This document shows, piece by piece, positions 48,701 to 57,434 of a stretch of DNA of 64,000 bases. The DNA is from Mermis nigrescens. Its lineage: Eukaryota; Nematoda; Enoplea; Mermithida; Mermithidae. The stretch lies in NCBI GenBank assembly GCA_036768485.1, contig JAVLUZ010000533.1, positions 372,001 to 436,000 of the forward strand, written 5' to 3'. The notes under the pieces are model-generated. The model saw only the letters and a program-made list of their open reading frames with translations. It was not told the origin of the DNA and searched no databases. The position numbers and the translations under genes are program-made. How positions within the stretch are numbered: position 1 is the first letter of the stretch; each line of letters begins with the position of its first letter.

Positions 48701-51700
48701 CATTTTAAAAAAATTAAAATTTTTTTGCTCGATTTTTAAAGTGGATATCAAAAATCTATCCTTTAACCCATCTGTATGACTAACTTCTTAATATCAAGTT
48801 AAAGCTTGACTTCAAAACATTTCAATTGTTGTCTTTGCATTCAATTTTACGGTTTTGCGAAGAAAACTAATGCAGAAAATAATAAATCGGCGCTAAGTGC
48901 CGAAAATTTTTGACATGTTCGTCATTTTCAAGTCAAATCTGGGCTTCTTAGGTAAGAAAAGAGAAAGAAAAAGAAATCCGGCGCGAAGCGCCGGAAAATT
49001 CTGAGCTCAGTAGCTCAAAAGCGTGCTGAAAACGCATTTCGGCTGGCCTTCTAGTAAGCTACAATAATCTTTAATTTTTTGAGAACCCTTGCGAAAAATA
49101 AAAATATTCTTTCATTTGGGGGGCAGCCACCCGGCTGATTACGCCCCTGCATGTACGTAACAGGGAGATGGGGGATCCCCCACCAAAAGTAGGATGTCCC
49201 CACACCTCCCCTCAAAGCAAGAAAATTTTTTACCCCCCGATTTTTGAAAAAAATCGAATTTTATTGGCAGTTTTTAGACGTTTTTTGGCCAAAAATTTGA
49301 GGCCATTTAACCCCCCCCTAAAAATAGCCGCCCCCCGAAATTTCAAGCCGTTACGTGTATGCATGTATGGTTAAATCTAACATAAAACATCAACTTAGAA
49401 CAGAATATCAAAATCTACTCAAAAAAAAATCAGACCAACGAATCAGCGGCGGATCTAGGATTTTCTTAAGGGAGGCGGTACCCCAACTTTGACAAAAATA
49501 GTCAAAAATTAGTCCAAAAATTTGCCCTTCGCATGCGAGATAGCGCTTTTTCGGCGTTTTAGGTTGCCTACTTTTAATTAAAATCACGTTTTAAACATTA
49601 TTTTTAGGAAATTTTTAATTTTCGACAATTTTGTGCCAAAAGATCATCAGATTTCTTCGACGTTAGCATAAATTCATCACGAAGCGACGAAAAATTTATG
49701 AAATTCAGACGAAAGGATACATTGGCATGGAAGGGGTTAGAGGGGGTATTATCCCCCTGAGCTTCAAAAACCTGATAGCTACACAGCCATTTTGGCCCAG
49801 AAAAGCATTGCTATATAGCCTTTTTGACTCAGAAACATACCGTGTGAGTCCAAAAATGCTATTTTTTTGCAGGTTTTAAAGGATTTATAGTTATTTACCG
49901 GATTTATAGTTATTTACCGACTTAAAAAAGGGCTTAATTGTTAGTTTTAGTCCGAAAAGACTATATAGCTGTATTTGCGAGTTCAAAATGATTATATATT
50001 TGCCACAAATGCTCGAAAACGATTGTTCTAAAGCGATCCCGGTATAAACGTCGTTCACAAAGCACTTAGCTGTCACATAATTTTCGATTCTCACCGCTTC
50101 CTGAAAGTTTGACCTCGCGCATCTATGGACGGAAGGAAGTTTAGAAGCTTGATTACTGCTCCATTCTCTGTTTTTGCGGCATTTGACGCGGAAAGTCGAA
50201 AATTTTAAAGTTATGCTTGAGAATAGAATAAATCTATGCTGAACTAGCTGTTTCTGCATATGACATTGTTCTGAAAGCTAGTCCTTCCATTAGCAAAAAT
50301 ATGGCTCCTTGGTAGCCAAGAAAGCGAGTAGACGTCATAAAAATTTGAGAAATTATGATCACTGACGGCCAAAAATTATTGCAAATTACATATTCATTTT
50401 TTATCTCGCCAACTATTTTGGGCTATTGGGGGTGCGGCCGCCTTCCTTAAATCCGCTCTTACAACGAATGGTATAATACGTATACATGCAATACACGTAT
50501 GCTTGCCTCGTTGCAATATAATAGTTTTACTAAGTATAAATTTGAGCTTAGTCTAATAATATTAATATGACCGTACACAACAAACATTCACATATAATAC
50601 CGAACGTCTTTCATATTACGCATTATGATATACATATGTAGAAGCGATTCAGCACACTTTCTGTTTGCTAAATATACTGGTGCAGGAGAGAAATGCACGT
50701 TAGGAGAGTTTGCAGTCCAAATCACCAAAATGAAAAAATGGGAAATTTTCTGGGGAAATGAGGTGAAATTAAGGCCAAAAAATGGATAAAAATCTAAAAT
50801 TCTCAATAAAAGTGCTTAAAATTGACAAGACTGCGGATTAACACTTTTCACGCATACCAATTTACAAGGTCCTTTTAATCCAAAAAACCTCACTGACCCG
50901 CCAGATCGGCCATGCTATGCATCAATAAGCGGCACTATTATAAGATCCGTCTGAACTATAGAAAGAAAACCTAAAAACAAAAAATAAAAAGACGAGATAA
51001 AAGCTCAAATAAAAAGGGGAGCATAGAAAAGGACGTACAATTCTTTGGCTCGCAATGCTGCGCTTTCGGACAGCCTATGCGACAATTCGGCTGCCCAACT
51101 TGATTGTTCAGCCGACCTTTGCTCCGTGTTTGATTTTCTGGTCCCCAATTTTCTAGCCTGCTGAACTGCGACTCCCTTTGCACTTTCCGACGAAATATTA
51201 ACAGGTGTCATTCTGGCATCTGAATTTAGAAAAAAGAATATTTCTGCACCATTCTATTTCTCTCAATCATTCGAGACTTATATTTTATTGCATATCAGGC
51301 ACACATTCCCATAGGGGGATGGGGGGTGAGGGAGGACAAAATAATCCCTCATTTAGGGTCCAAGACTCGAATCACTGTCAGAAGATTCTCTAACTATCAA
51401 ACATTTTCTGCATGATTTTTGGGAAGGAAAGTAGCAAATAATTAAAAAAATTTCGGCGCGCGCACTTCTGTTTTGTATACCCACTAAGTGCCTAGGATGA
51501 ATTTAAAATGATTTGAAAAGGCAGAACTTTCGACGAAAGTTTCCTGAAAATTCGTAAAAAAAGGTGCTGTTTTAAGCGTTTTTAGCTATCTATTTACTCA
51601 ACAGTATCCAATTTTCGGCGCTTCGCGCCACATAATTATTTTTTGACTATATTTTGTTCAATTTATTCGAATTTTTTTTGGTTATTTTTTCGAAAATGCT

Positions 51701-53670
51701 CTAGAAAGGTAGAACATGGTAAGACTCCAAAAACGATGTTTTTGACGCGTATCCGCTATTTTTAGGCCCAGAAACGGCACTTGAAAATTTCACCCTCCCT
51801 CAGGAATTCTATGCTGTGCGTGTCTGATATCAAGCAGAACCGTTGGAATTAAGCATTCCATTCCCGAAAATTAAGTAATCCAATACCCCCGCGATATTGG
51901 GCAAATTATACTTTCACTCCTTTGTCTGAAATTTTTGCAATATAAGTAATGTGGCCCACCGTCGGTACCTAAATACCTACGAAACACAACGACGGCGGGG
52001 GATTACCTACCTTCGGGGCTTACCAAAGTACCTAGGCTACACTTAGCGCTGGTCAGGTTGCTAGAAACTCTAGGTCACGTACCAACCAACAATGACCCTC
52101 AAAACCTATGGCATCGATCTCCTCGGTCCTAAGTTGCTGACCGGCTTTTCGCGGAGATTCTCGGCAGCTACGCCCTAGAATTCTAACGCTTAGTTACTTA
52201 CTTAAGCATGGAAATTGCTCGCAAGGTCAGTTGATCTTTTCCCAAAACCCCAGAAATTCTCAAGTTGATGATTTAACTTATTTTCCCTGGCAACGGCAAG
52301 TTCAGAAATGTTTTGGTTCCTAATAGCACTCAAGAACAATGATTCCAACAACAGCGAGCTCCATGCTGGACAGTCATCTTACATAAACATAAAGTAATAA
52401 TTTTTATGAGTTTTGGGTTCGAAAAAAGGTGAAAGAAATTTTGGAAGGAAAAGAATATCAAAAAAATTCACCTTTCAAATAAGCACTAAAGTCGTAGTGC
52501 CATTCCGCGATGCCGAGTTACTCGCGGTTTGAGTTACCTCAGAGTAACTATAACTAATTTATTAAACGAATAAACAAATTACAGCTCAAGCGCGAACAAG
52601 ATCCAACGCCAGTGTTTTTTTGTACAAGGTCCGTTTGTACATGTACAAAGATGGTCCCCAAAAATCTTTGTACATTTTGTACATGCAAATTTTCGTGTAC
52701 TATAATATAATACAGTAGCGATTTTAGTGTGGTAAAATAGGGTTTTCGATTTTATTTTAGCTAATTTCTGTGTTTCTGACGCCAAAAATTACTTTACTAA
52801 AAATTGTCTCAAAACGGCGCGAAGCGCCAAAAAATTTGACATTTTTCCATTCTAAATGCAAATTCTGCCATTTTAAAGACATGTAGGGCAAACAATTACT
52901 CATTCGCCGAAAACTTTTGGGAATTTTATACCTTTTTACAGTTTTTGTCTTCCCAAAAATCTTTGTACATTTAGTACACACAAATTTTTGGCTACTATAA
53001 TATGGTACAGTAGCGATTTTAGTGTCGTAAAAACAGACTTGTTCGGCTTTTGTTAGTATATTTTTAAATACTAAGGGTGTCCTATGTATACTAAATCAAC
53101 ATGGACACACCCCGGTATTTGCCTTCGGGAGTTACTTAGGTACCTACGCTGCTCTTAGCGCTAACCAGGTAGTAGTAGCTCATTAGACGGCTCTAAACCC
53201 AATGGCCCTCAGAACCTACGGCCTGGATCTCCTCGGTCCTACTATTGCTGACCGCACTATTGCGGAGAATCTCGGCAACTACGCCCTACAACCTAGCTCT
53301 AGGTACTTACCTAACCCCGGTATGCACGCAAGGTCAGTTGACCAATCTCAACCCCAAGCTCAAATTGATTGTTTAACTTGTTCACCAGTTCGAAATCAGA
53401 TTCAGAAAAGGTTTTAGTTCCTAATGATGGTAGCACAATAGACATGAATCCAACAACAACTAGCTCTAACCTGGACAGTCGTCATTATTAAGGATTAAGT
53501 AATATTTTGATTATTTTTGGGTTGAGAATCAGGTAAGAGACTTTTCGAATATAAGTCTAGAATAAGCCACAATAATATTTACTTTTCTTATACGCCGATA
53601 AAGTATAATCATTGGGGCCCGGCCTTACCCTCGATATAAACAATCACTGGGTAAATATTGCTCAAATTTA
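42481..53670 (-). CDS. Unknown protein gene, six exons, 5' end not found
   Basis: Exons 53629-53670, 51039-51219, 48094-48185, 47219-47405, 44217-44316 and 42481-42705 join with matching phases at all five junctions, ending in TAA. The visible product is about 225 residues. In order: a hydrophobic start (NLSNIYPVIVYIE); an Ala/Ser-rich helical stretch (QARKLGTRKSN, SWAAELSHRLSESAALRAKE); NIEKAIVSGINLSAPIVP; an acidic Ser-rich disordered part; VDRAKELLQQAVEQFDDS; then VEDEDVDSLNGDGVLMPDDL and TPAEDVEMTLNHFYHKH near the C terminus. Introns hold several dated MITE insertions. I do not recognise the family. Further 5' exons are likely. Confidence 0.7.
43100..44216. repeat. Intron with family H end and family B-like repeat
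   Basis: 43070-43110 is a family H end fragment (gtagcggatccagaattt). 43665-43910 is a family B-like sequence (gaatcccccacccaaag to caagctgtcatatgtaag). No exon. Confidence 0.45.
44217..44316 (-). CDS. Unknown gene, exon
   Basis: Acceptor gtatttaag|GCC and donor GATGAT|gtaatg. It encodes PPVIVNVDRAKELLQQAVEQ and FDDSIYFETSADD, predicted helical then acidic. Confidence 0.65.
44579..44801. mobile_element. Family B hAT-like MITE, 223 bp
   Basis: Ends catacatgcaacggctcg and ctatgttacatgtctg. Exact duplications tccagaac at 44571-44578 and 44802-44809. Confidence 0.92.
45340..46640 (-). repeat. Repeat X, copy 1 (inverted)
   Basis: Read on the minus strand this matches 51955-52440, 53085-53540 and the split copy 57435-61150. 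Shared landmarks are cttagcgctggtcag, tagggcgtagttgccg (complement) and ggacagcatgcc. A block around 45690-45722 (gcggtcatgtcgcctatgtt on the minus strand) matches 60900-60930. GC-richer than its surroundings. Class unknown. Confidence 0.7.
46740..47148. mobile_element. Family D hAT-like MITE nested in family D sequence, 409 bp
   Basis: Ends catagatgcataagggcagg and ccatgtgcatgcatg. Flanks gtttatgg/atttatgg match at 7 of 8. Flanking sequence 46626-46739 and 47149-47205 is itself family D. Confidence 0.75.
47219..47405 (-). CDS. Unknown gene, acidic Ser-rich exon
   Basis: Acceptor gctttatag|CACC and donor GGAAG|gtatgt. It encodes PPRDFESPDNVQRSESPPSN, then FINFDECESNMNRLIIDD. Mostly disordered and acidic. 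Confidence 0.7.
47481..47739. mobile_element. Family A hAT-like MITE, 259 bp
   Basis: Ends catacgtgggcagcacc and catccaggtgtg. Exact duplications attgggag at 47473-47480 and 47740-47747. It lies about 75 bp upstream of an exon of the unknown gene, inside the intron. Confidence 0.93.
48094..48185 (-). CDS. Unknown gene, exon
   Basis: Acceptor tgcttaag|GTTT and donor GAAG|gtacaa. It encodes FLSNIEKAIVSGINLSAPIV then PQPILDAAEE. Confidence 0.7.
48224..49369. mobile_element. Family K hAT-like element carrying nested insertions
   Basis: Left end cagacgtttcttgggg. Flanks gttgaatc (48216-48223) and gttaaatc (49370-49377) match at 7 of 8. It contains the family I element 48629-49149 and a family B copy 49150-49361. 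Confidence 0.65.
48629..49149. mobile_element. Family I hAT-like element, 521 bp
   Basis: Inverted ends caggggcgtaaccag and ctgattacgcccctg. Flanks catgtatg (48621-48628) and catgtacg (49150-49157) match at 7 of 8. A hairpin ggcgcgaagcgcc lies at 48980-48992. Confidence 0.8.
49444..50461. mobile_element. Family H hAT-like element split by family F
   Basis: Ends cagcggcggatctagg and ccttaaatccgctctta. Exact duplications caacgaat at 49436-49443 and 50462-50469. Confidence 0.85.
49716..50127. mobile_element. Family F element nested in family H, 412 bp
   Basis: Flanks gacgaaag (49708-49715) and gacggaag (50128-50135) match at 7 of 8. It has gctatatagcc units and right end ctcgcgcatctatg. Confidence 0.75.
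51039..51219 (-). CDS. Unknown gene, Ala/Ser-rich exon
   Basis: Acceptor taaattcag|ATGCC and donor GAATT|gtacgt. It encodes ARMTPVNISSESAKGVAVQQ, then ARKLGTRKSNTEQRSAEQSS and WAAELSHRLSESAALRAKE. Confidence 0.7.
51293..51840. repeat. Family C and K fragments
   Basis: 51293-51540 resembles the left part of family C (ttcccatagggggatgggg). 51540-51840 resembles family K and ends ctatgctgtgcgtgtctg. A hairpin ggcgcttcgcgcc lies at 51617-51629. Confidence 0.5.
51955..52440 (+). repeat. Repeat X, copy 2
   Basis: Contains cttagcgctggtcagg, atctcctcggtcct, cggcagctacgccctag, gcaaggtcagttg and tgctggacagtcat in the same order as copy 3. Confidence 0.7.
52610..53060. repeat. tttgtacatgtac repeat block related to 17510-18397
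   Basis: Shares tttgtacatgtacaaagatg, a ggcgcgaagcgcc hairpin (52816-52828) and ctttgtacatt stretches with 17930-18340. Ends not defined. Confidence 0.6.
53085..53540 (+). repeat. Repeat X, copy 3
   Basis: Same landmarks as copy 2: cttagcgctaaccagg, gatctcctcggtcct, cggcaactacgccc, gcaaggtcagttgacc and cctggacagtcgt. Confidence 0.7.
53629..53670 (-). CDS. Unknown gene, possible 42-bp upstream exon
   Basis: Acceptor ttgcgtctag|TAAATT and donor GAGG|gtaagg. It encodes NLSNIYPVIVYIE and fits the phase of the 51219 exon. The small size makes this the weakest exon of the gene. Confidence 0.4.
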
Positions 53671-53759
53671 CTAGACGCAAAAGAAGAAACACAAAGCGTC
53701 GGCTCGATTACGAGCAACAACAAGAAGAAAAACAAAACAACACGACCGGATGTCGACTC

Positions 53760-54013
53760 CACACCTGGGCGTGGGGGGTTTGGGGGGTATGCACCCCTCA
53801 GAAACCAAAATACTCCCCCCCAGAAATCAAAATACCCCCCAGAATTCAATTTTTTCGTTTTTTTCGCAATTTTTTGATGCCAATGGATAGTGCTTGATGA
53901 GAAACGTCGAAAAATGGTGTTTTTATCGCCATACCACCATTTTTAAGGCCATTTTTCGACCTTCAAAAAAATCTTGCACCCCCCCCCCAGAATTTTCTTG
54001 CTGCCCACGTATG
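53760..54013. mobile_element. Family A hAT-like MITE, 254 bp
   Basis: Ends cacacctgggcgtggggg and ttgctgcccacgtatg. Flanks gtcgactc/gtccactc match at 7 of 8. Confidence 0.9.
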
Positions 54014-54579
54014 GTCCACTCGGCTCAAAAACGCAACTAGTCCAAAAACAACCAAATCCAAAAATCTATCCTAAGATTAATTACGGTATTAACGATTTAA
54101 CGATGATATCAAGAAAATTTAAGTGCAGTTAAAATAACTTTTATATAAGGTCATATGACATTACTATTGTTTACAATGTCAAAACAAATATTGATATAAC
54201 TGATCTTAACGCACACATAAAACCCCTTTTACCGGCCAAGTACCTAATAGGATTTTGAGATGAAAAGATGGGATTAGATTGGGGACTGTAGGAATAACTC
54301 AAGCTCACACGTCTTAAAGATGGATACTTGACCGAATAAGAGATTCCATGATTTCGTTGGGGGTTTCGTTACGTTGCAAAGCTGTAGTCGATTCGCATTG
54401 TAGTTGATAATATAAAAAGTTCGATAATGCGTTCGTACCGTGTAACTGTCGTAGTTACACTCCACCGCGTTTACGAAAAAATTCGAGACGTAGTGTCGAA
54501 TTTTACAGAAAAATTCTGCAAGAAAATGTTCGTGAGTAAAACAATCGTTCCGAAAGCGACGCACGTTTTTTCTTCGCGG

Positions 54580-54710
54580 CCAAAGTTTTTCAAGATAAAA
54601 TTTAAATGGCATTCCTTCAGTAGCGTTACATTACCCTTGATGTCCACGATGTCGCCGACCTTATAGACGCGCAAGAAAGTAGAGAGCGGTTCCGTGCCGC
54701 GGAAAATCGG
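54580..54710 (-). pseudogene. rpl-21: Ribosomal protein L21 (eL21) fragment
   Basis: Minus-strand frame from about 54710 encodes GTEPLSTFLRVYKVGDIVDI then KGN, matching the strongly conserved core of eukaryotic eL21, a structural protein of the large ribosomal subunit. The next part (EGMPFKFY, about 54594-54617) matches the following eL21 segment only after a frame change, and the match then fades. No intron, start or end is seen. It is most likely an old processed copy. The alternative, an exon of a real gene, is unlikely given the frame break. Confidence 0.7.
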
Positions 54711-54719
54711 TATTTTTGA

Positions 54720-55193
54720 TCCAGCCCTACAGTCCTGGGAAGGAGAAATTTTATAAGAAAAATTTTTAGGTAGAGTAAGACCCCTTGTCCGTTATTGGGT
54801 TATGATGCGATAAAAACAGGACGACGAAAATATTGAGCAATTAAACAAATTAAGACACAAGATTTTACGTCAATAAGGCCAGATCATAAGGCAAGGAAAA
54901 TTAAGAGCACTGACGAAAAATTTAAGACAACGAGGTAAAATTGAAACGAGGAATGTAATTATGCAAGAAAATCAACAAGTACGCGTAATAAAGACCGAAT
55001 TTGGAATACTGACAAGAGAAAGAATCAAAACAAAAAGTAAAACAAAAAAGGTTATGATGTCGATAAAACGCGAAGAAAAATTTACAACAAAAAACGAGAG
55101 CGAAAAACCGGGAACGCTGCATCCGTTGACGAACAAGCTGCTGGCCTACAGTGGCGACGATCACAGAGTTATAGATTTCTTGCTTCAAAGTTA
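54720..55193. other. Purine-rich 3' flank of the protein-family copy
   Basis: A/G-rich on the plus strand. 55110-55170 resembles 61610-61665 next to the second copy, so both copies share downstream sequence. Confidence 0.45.
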
Positions 55194-57136
55194 CTATTTT
55201 CGGTCAAGCAAACCGGGTTTGGACGAATAAAAACGAGAATGGCTCTCCGGGCGACGGCGCGATGCACTGGCTCGATCGCGATCGGATTCCGGGTTGCGGC
55301 GGCTGGACGAGCGATCTTGAGCTGGTGTAAAAACACATGGTTGTAAATGGCGACGCAAATCACGATGCGGATCCACCTGTGGCGAATCTTCATCCGAATC
55401 ATCGTAGCGACGCGGCGGCGGAGGTAACGGATACTGGTTATCTGAGAAACCGTAGGATCGACGCGGCAAAGGCGACGTCGGTCGCGTTGCGACGTAAACC
55501 TGCGTGCGTTGGATGAACGTTTCTTGCGACCGTCGATTTGTCGATTCAAAGTATCGCGATTTTCGGTTGCACTTGCGAGGAATATGGCCAGAAGTCAATG
55601 GCGTATGCGATTGCCTCAATGGACCCGAACTATATCGGTCTACATCAAACTGGCGCTCACGATTAGAAACAGACTGGCGCAGTTTCGGTTTCAATCGACG
55701 TTGTTTGCACTCCTGTTTGTAATTTTGGAGGCGATGTAGAGCTCGGGCCGATTTCGTATGGTAGAATTCTTCCACACGCTTCTTATTTCCAACCGGGTTG
55801 GCATGGCGGACTGCCGATGAAACGGTCAACGAACCGGGGCGGCGCGTGAGAGTCGCGCGAAACGGTACTTCGCGACATGGCCCACCACTGTCCTTTTGTT
55901 CGATAACCATGCGTGTGCGGCGGATTCCGATTTGAGCCAACACTTCGAGGTCGATAACACGACGCTTCGATTTCGCGGAAGATCCTCTTGGATCCTGCAA
56001 AGAAGTGTGATGTTTGCGCGTAGTGGCATCGGTATCGGCTTGACGTTCTTGCAGATTTTTTCGGGTAGCTGCGAGTTCGTCCTGGAATTTTGTATGCAAG
56101 TAAAACATGGACGTTTGACGTTGTTGGTAAGGCTCAAACATTACTGTAATATGCGGATCAGTGTCCACATGAATGGCTTCGATGCGGCAATGCAGCTCGG
56201 CCGGGTCATCAATATTTGTGGCAAGCTCAGGAAACTCCGGAAAAGCCTGCATCGGCGAATTGGTGTAGGCAGGGTCGATAAATGTGACGCGTAGCATGTG
56301 TCGTAATTGCTCGATCATTCGCCAAGCGATGGCGGCGTCGGCATACCAATTAGAGAATACGTAAAATCAACGATCCGAAAATTTGAGTAACGACTTTGCG
56401 TGCATGACGTCGGGCGTCACAAAAATCGGTTGGCGATGGAAGGCCGCATCATAATTGCATTGAAATTCGCAAAAATTATAAAAAATGTCAACAATTTGGC
56501 GCATGGTAATCAACAACGGCACGGTATGGTCCGGTATCGGTTGTACACAATGCGGCAACATTTCAAACGGTATGTCCCGTGCTGGACAAACCGACAGAGC
56601 ACGCGGTGTCTCAAGTCTTGGATGGCGATGAGGTATTCGAACGGAACTTCGTAGAGCATCAGGCCCGTCATAATAAAGAAACGATTTTGGGCGAAATATG
56701 GATCTAGATAATAGAGCCGTTGAAATACACTCGGTTGCATGATAAATCGCGGCGTAGGCGCACTCAGCAAGTTGCTGGTTACAGCCTGGACTTTAGATGG
56801 CGATAAAATAGGGCCCTGCATTGTAACTTGCGGCAGCGCTGACGTCAACGGACAGTCGATGACAGTAGCAGCAGCTATCGCTGCGCTAGCCAAGGAACTC
56901 GGCGCCAATGACACCATGAAGCAGACGACATTGTGTTGTTCCGCAGTGAATGGTACCAAAACTATCTCTAGGACAGCTGCTACCAAATGCAGAGTTTCTG
57001 TTATCGGCTGAGCAATTCTCGGAATTTGGTATACGGCCAAATTTGCTGAAACAGGAGGCTGCGCGACCTGCATGATCAGCGTCGAAGTGGCGATTGCTGG
57101 GGTTGCAATGCTGGTAATAGGTCGAGATGACGGCAA
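55194..57136 (-). pseudogene. Decayed copy 1 of an unrecognised two-copy protein family
   Basis: The minus strand reads about 640 codons in two frames. The first part (57136 to about 56630) starts MPSSRPITSIATPAI, is Ala/Val-rich, and holds FIMQPSVFQRLYYLDPYF with FFIMTGLMLYEVPFEYL. A frame change follows (after about 56640). The second frame holds PDHTVPLLITMRQIVDIF, QPIFVTPDVMHAKSLL, an in-frame TGA at about 56370 where copy 2 has Arg (DQRFY), then AFPEFPELATNIDDP and a long Arg/Ser/Pro-rich tail ending at 55194. One stop and one frame change make it a likely pseudogene. The same blocks occur at 61703-63985. Function unknown. It could be a transposon-borne gene. Confidence 0.7.
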
Positions 57137-57434
57137 AATGACGTTCCCTATCCAATATCCAAGTAAAGACTAAGATTTTTTTATCCCCCAGACTTTTGGG
57201 CAAAAACTTGCCTTTTGTGCTATATTTATTTACTTACTGCCATTTCTGACCAAAAATAGCAGGCCATTTCCCACTCCCCATCCAAAATTTCGAGCGACGA
57301 AAGGAACAAATAACTATGGAAATAAATGTGGTTTTAAACGTAAAGTCATGACTGAATCATTAAAAAAATCCTGATGTTTTCAAATGTGTTCATGAACACA
57401 TATGTAAGTCCTTTACTTTTGTAACTTATGGGCG

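Noticed and set aside
51039..53670. Guanylate-kinase-like domain of a MAGUK protein
   Set aside because: IYPVIVYIE resembles a strand of that fold, but the following residues do not continue the match.
55896..56294. Plus-strand frame of 132 codons
   Set aside because: Shadow of the minus-strand coding remnant, which has the conserved blocks.
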